From: Kalmusia sp. IMI 367209
Taxonomy: Eukaryota > Ascomycota > Dothideomycetes > Pleosporales > Didymosphaeriaceae
Direction: 5' to 3'
Assembly: GCA_027946365.1 (NCBI GenBank)
Contig: JAPEUQ010000017.1
Span: 868,001-932,000, forward strand
Length of the DNA stretch: 64,000 bases
In this document: in pieces, positions 61,701 through 64,000 of the stretch
Position numbering within the stretch: the first letter of the stretch is position 1
Layout of the letters: the number at the start of each line of letters is the position of its first letter
Program-made: the position numbers and the translations under genes
Notes under the pieces: model-generated
What the model saw: the letters and a program-made list of their open reading frames with translations, nothing else
What the model was told of the DNA's origin: nothing
Database searches by the model: none

Positions 61701-63700
61701 ACTTACTATTATTAAAAATATAAAGTATTAGTAATAGTATTTATAAAGATATTATTTTAAGATTTTTATAAATTATTATAACCTTTAGTAGTTTATAGAG
61801 ATGAAAATCTTTATAGCGTATTATATTTAGTTATATTTAATCCTCTTAGAATATGATTTTATTATAACCTACTATTTAGAATTTATAAATCTAATAAATA
61901 GATTATCTCACCATTTAGATTATATACTTATAGTTAGTAAACCTAAGTAGAAAAATAATAAGGTATTTATAAAATTCTTAGGTAAGCTACTAGCTTAATA
62001 GAATACTAAAGGGGTCCCTATGTCTATAGTTATTATAAGAGCGCGTAACGTATAAAAACGTAATTAGGCTCTAAATAGCTAAATTTAACGCTTTAAGAAA
62101 AAGGATAGAGGAAGATAGAACGACCTCCCTATACTTAAAGACTAAAAGGGGCTAGATATTAAGGATTTAGAATTATTAGGGAACGATACTAATAAATTAA
62201 TATAAATAGGTCCTAACGGCTTCTATTTAAACCTAAAGAAGCCTATTTAACTTAAAATAATATAAGAATATATAAATATAATTAAAAGTTACTATAATAG
62301 ACTACTCTTAAGATATTTTAATATAATCTAAACTTTTAAATAAGTCTAAAGACGCTATCATTAAACTAATATAGTAAAGGATGTCTCTAACTATATATAT
62401 AACTATACACGATACTAAAGGGCCACCCTAAAGAGATATAAACTATATAGCCTTTTATAGCCACTACTAGTCCCTAATAGGCCCTAGTAGTATATAATAA
62501 TGAATTTTATTACTAATCTACTTCTAAGTTAGTTTATAAAAACTATATATAACTTAATCTTAGTTATCGTTAATTAATTTTTAAAGATAGCTTATTACGT
62601 TTCTATCTATATAAATTAGGACGGTACTAATCTAGTATAGGCCTAGATTTATAAGATTATAAGACTTTATAGTAATCTAGAAATAGTACTATTAAATAAA
62701 AACTAGTAATAAGATTATACTTTTAGGATATATTCTATTACTATTTTAACTTAAGGTAAGTCCTAACGTTGGCCTTCTATTTTTAAATAGATAGATAGAC
62801 TAAATACTAAAATTAGACTCTTAAATAATATTTTTATATCTTCTACTTACTTAAATAGAATAATTAGGCCTTATAGATCTCTTTAGTAGAGTTTATATAT
62901 AATAATAGTTAATATTTATTTATTAAATATATACCTTTTAAGTTTACTTCGGATATAACCTAACTAAGCTAAACTAGCCCTATTAGTCTCTAGAAGATAG
63001 TAAAAGCCCTAAAGGCTTCTAGATAATTAAGAAACTATTTAGTATTAAAATAGAAGTATAAAAAGCTAGAAGTAATATAAAAATACTAAAAGAAGATAGT
63101 AAATAAGAAAAGACTACCTCTTAAATTAAAAAAGGAGATAAAGTCTAGATATCTAATTAATATATAAAATCTATAAAACTAAGTAAAAAGCTTAACTAGA
63201 AATTTCTAGAACTAGAGATAGTAAAAGAATATATTAGTTTATTATTAACTATCTATAGGATTAACCTATTAGAGTTAGGTAAAGTCTATCTAGTATTTTA
63301 TTTCTTTTTACTAGAATTTTATAAGTTTTATAGGTTCTTTCTTTATTTATAAGAACCTGTTAGTAACACTTTACGCCAACTAGGGACGATATATATAAAA
63401 TTAATTATATTATTAATAAATAATAGAGAGAGTTAAGATAATAGAAATACCTAATTAAATAGATAGATTATAATGAAAGTAAAAACTCTAGAAAACTAGT
63501 ATCTTAATCTCTAGAAACGCACTAAAAGAATATTAGAAAAATTTAAAATCTCCTAAGAAGATTAATAATAAAAATTCCTATAGTAAAAGAGGCCGTGGAC
63601 GTCCTCTAAAAAAGAGAAGAATAAACTAGACTCTACTAGAGACTATTAATATCTATTAAGACCTATTAGGACCCTCTATAAAGTAATAAACCTTAATAAG
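58800..63700 (+). mobile_element. Ty3/Gypsy chromovirus remnant, heavily mutated
   Basis: Translating the plus strand and reading through stops shows the pol order of a chromovirus. An aspartic-protease-like stretch at about 60040-60330 ends with a decayed LGYNIFLDLL. Reverse transcriptase at about 60720-61100 has KLYIDYRGLNKIIIKN and a YLNN in place of YLDD at 61069-61080. RNase H-like sequence is around 61460-61950, integrase at about 62340-62690 (NRP then MNFITNLL), and a chromodomain at about 63430-63560 (YLIK ... IDYNESKNS), followed by KRGRGRPLKK. A possible gag with a decayed zinc knuckle lies near 58850-59800, the latter at about 59740-59785. Stops interrupt every domain, so the element cannot encode its proteins. 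Confidence 0.85.
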
Positions 63701-64000
63701 CTTTATAGTATATAGCTATTTACCCTTTTATTCTAAAAATTTTTATATATCTTTTATAGGGAGTTTGGCAGAGGATCATCCTTAAAAAGATAAAATATTT
63801 TAATAGAGATAGATTATATAAAGTCATCTATTATAAAGTATAAAGATAAATTATAACTAGTAAAAAAGTTAGTAGAATAGTTCTATTAGAAGACTTCTAT
63901 ATAGAGTAGCGCTAGATAGGTCCTATTAAACCCTACTAGAGCTACTTAGCCCCTATAGAGCCTAATAGTAGAAAAACCGCCATAATAAATCTATTAAGAT

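Larger units (their letters stand above)
56815..64000. repeat. AT-rich, RIP-type mutated block
   Basis: From about 56815 to the end, base composition changes abruptly to very AT-rich. CpA and TpG are almost absent over long spans (none in 57121-57240, 60001-60060 or 61201-61260), while TpA is extremely frequent and CpG survives in places. This is the pattern left by repeat-induced point mutation, which changes CpA to TpA on either strand of duplicated DNA. No intact open frame exceeds a few dozen codons. The block contains the Gypsy-type remnant described separately and runs off the window. Confidence 0.92.

Overview
The window is nuclear DNA from a filamentous ascomycete, most likely a Dothideomycete (class is inference). 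The signs are short spliceosomal introns of about 45-100 nt with CTAAC-like branch sites, fungus-specific families (HET-domain protein, Rsc4, GH17 cell-wall glucanase, large F-box protein, CMK-type kinase), and a very AT-rich block at the right end with the marks of repeat-induced point mutation (RIP). No bacterial features, CRISPR arrays, rRNA or convincing tRNA genes were seen. Exon boundaries were set by hand from GT/GC...AG sites, reading phase and protein family continuity.

Region 1-9.4 kb is a dense housekeeping cluster: the 3' end of an unknown acidic-tailed protein, TFIIF beta, COP9 signalosome subunit 4, mitochondrial ribosomal protein bL21m, the 60S assembly factor NSA2, the small-subunit assembly factor NOC4 and mitochondrial ATP synthase subunit 4. 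Three pairs are divergent, two of them with only about 205 bp between start codons.

Region 9.7-21.4 kb is more accessory: a membrane-associated lipase-like protein, a HET-domain protein, an HxxxD acyltransferase, a five-finger CCCH protein of the ZC3H3/Red5 type, and a Sel1-repeat protein whose first exon I could not place.

Region 21.4-47.6 kb holds well-spaced regulatory and cell-wall genes separated by long non-coding stretches: a bZIP factor with a hydrophobic segment that may tether it to a membrane, the U4/U6 snRNP protein PRP4, a PTC7-like PP2C phosphatase, a broken small secreted-protein gene, a GH17 glucanase, the tandem-bromodomain RSC subunit Rsc4, a CaM-kinase-type kinase and a small membrane protein.

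From about 47.7 kb rightwards the sequence decays: coding-like but interrupted minus-strand stretches, a clearly broken gene, a 17-bp minisatellite, an isolated ORF with a possible PD-(D/E)XK-like pattern, and one intact seven-exon F-box gene of 1112 codons that ends about 40 bp before the AT-rich block. That block (about 56.8-64.0 kb) contains a RIP-wrecked Ty3/Gypsy chromovirus in order: protease, reverse transcriptase, RNase H, integrase, chromodomain. Three of about 41 inferred introns need GC-AG ends, which is high for a fungus.
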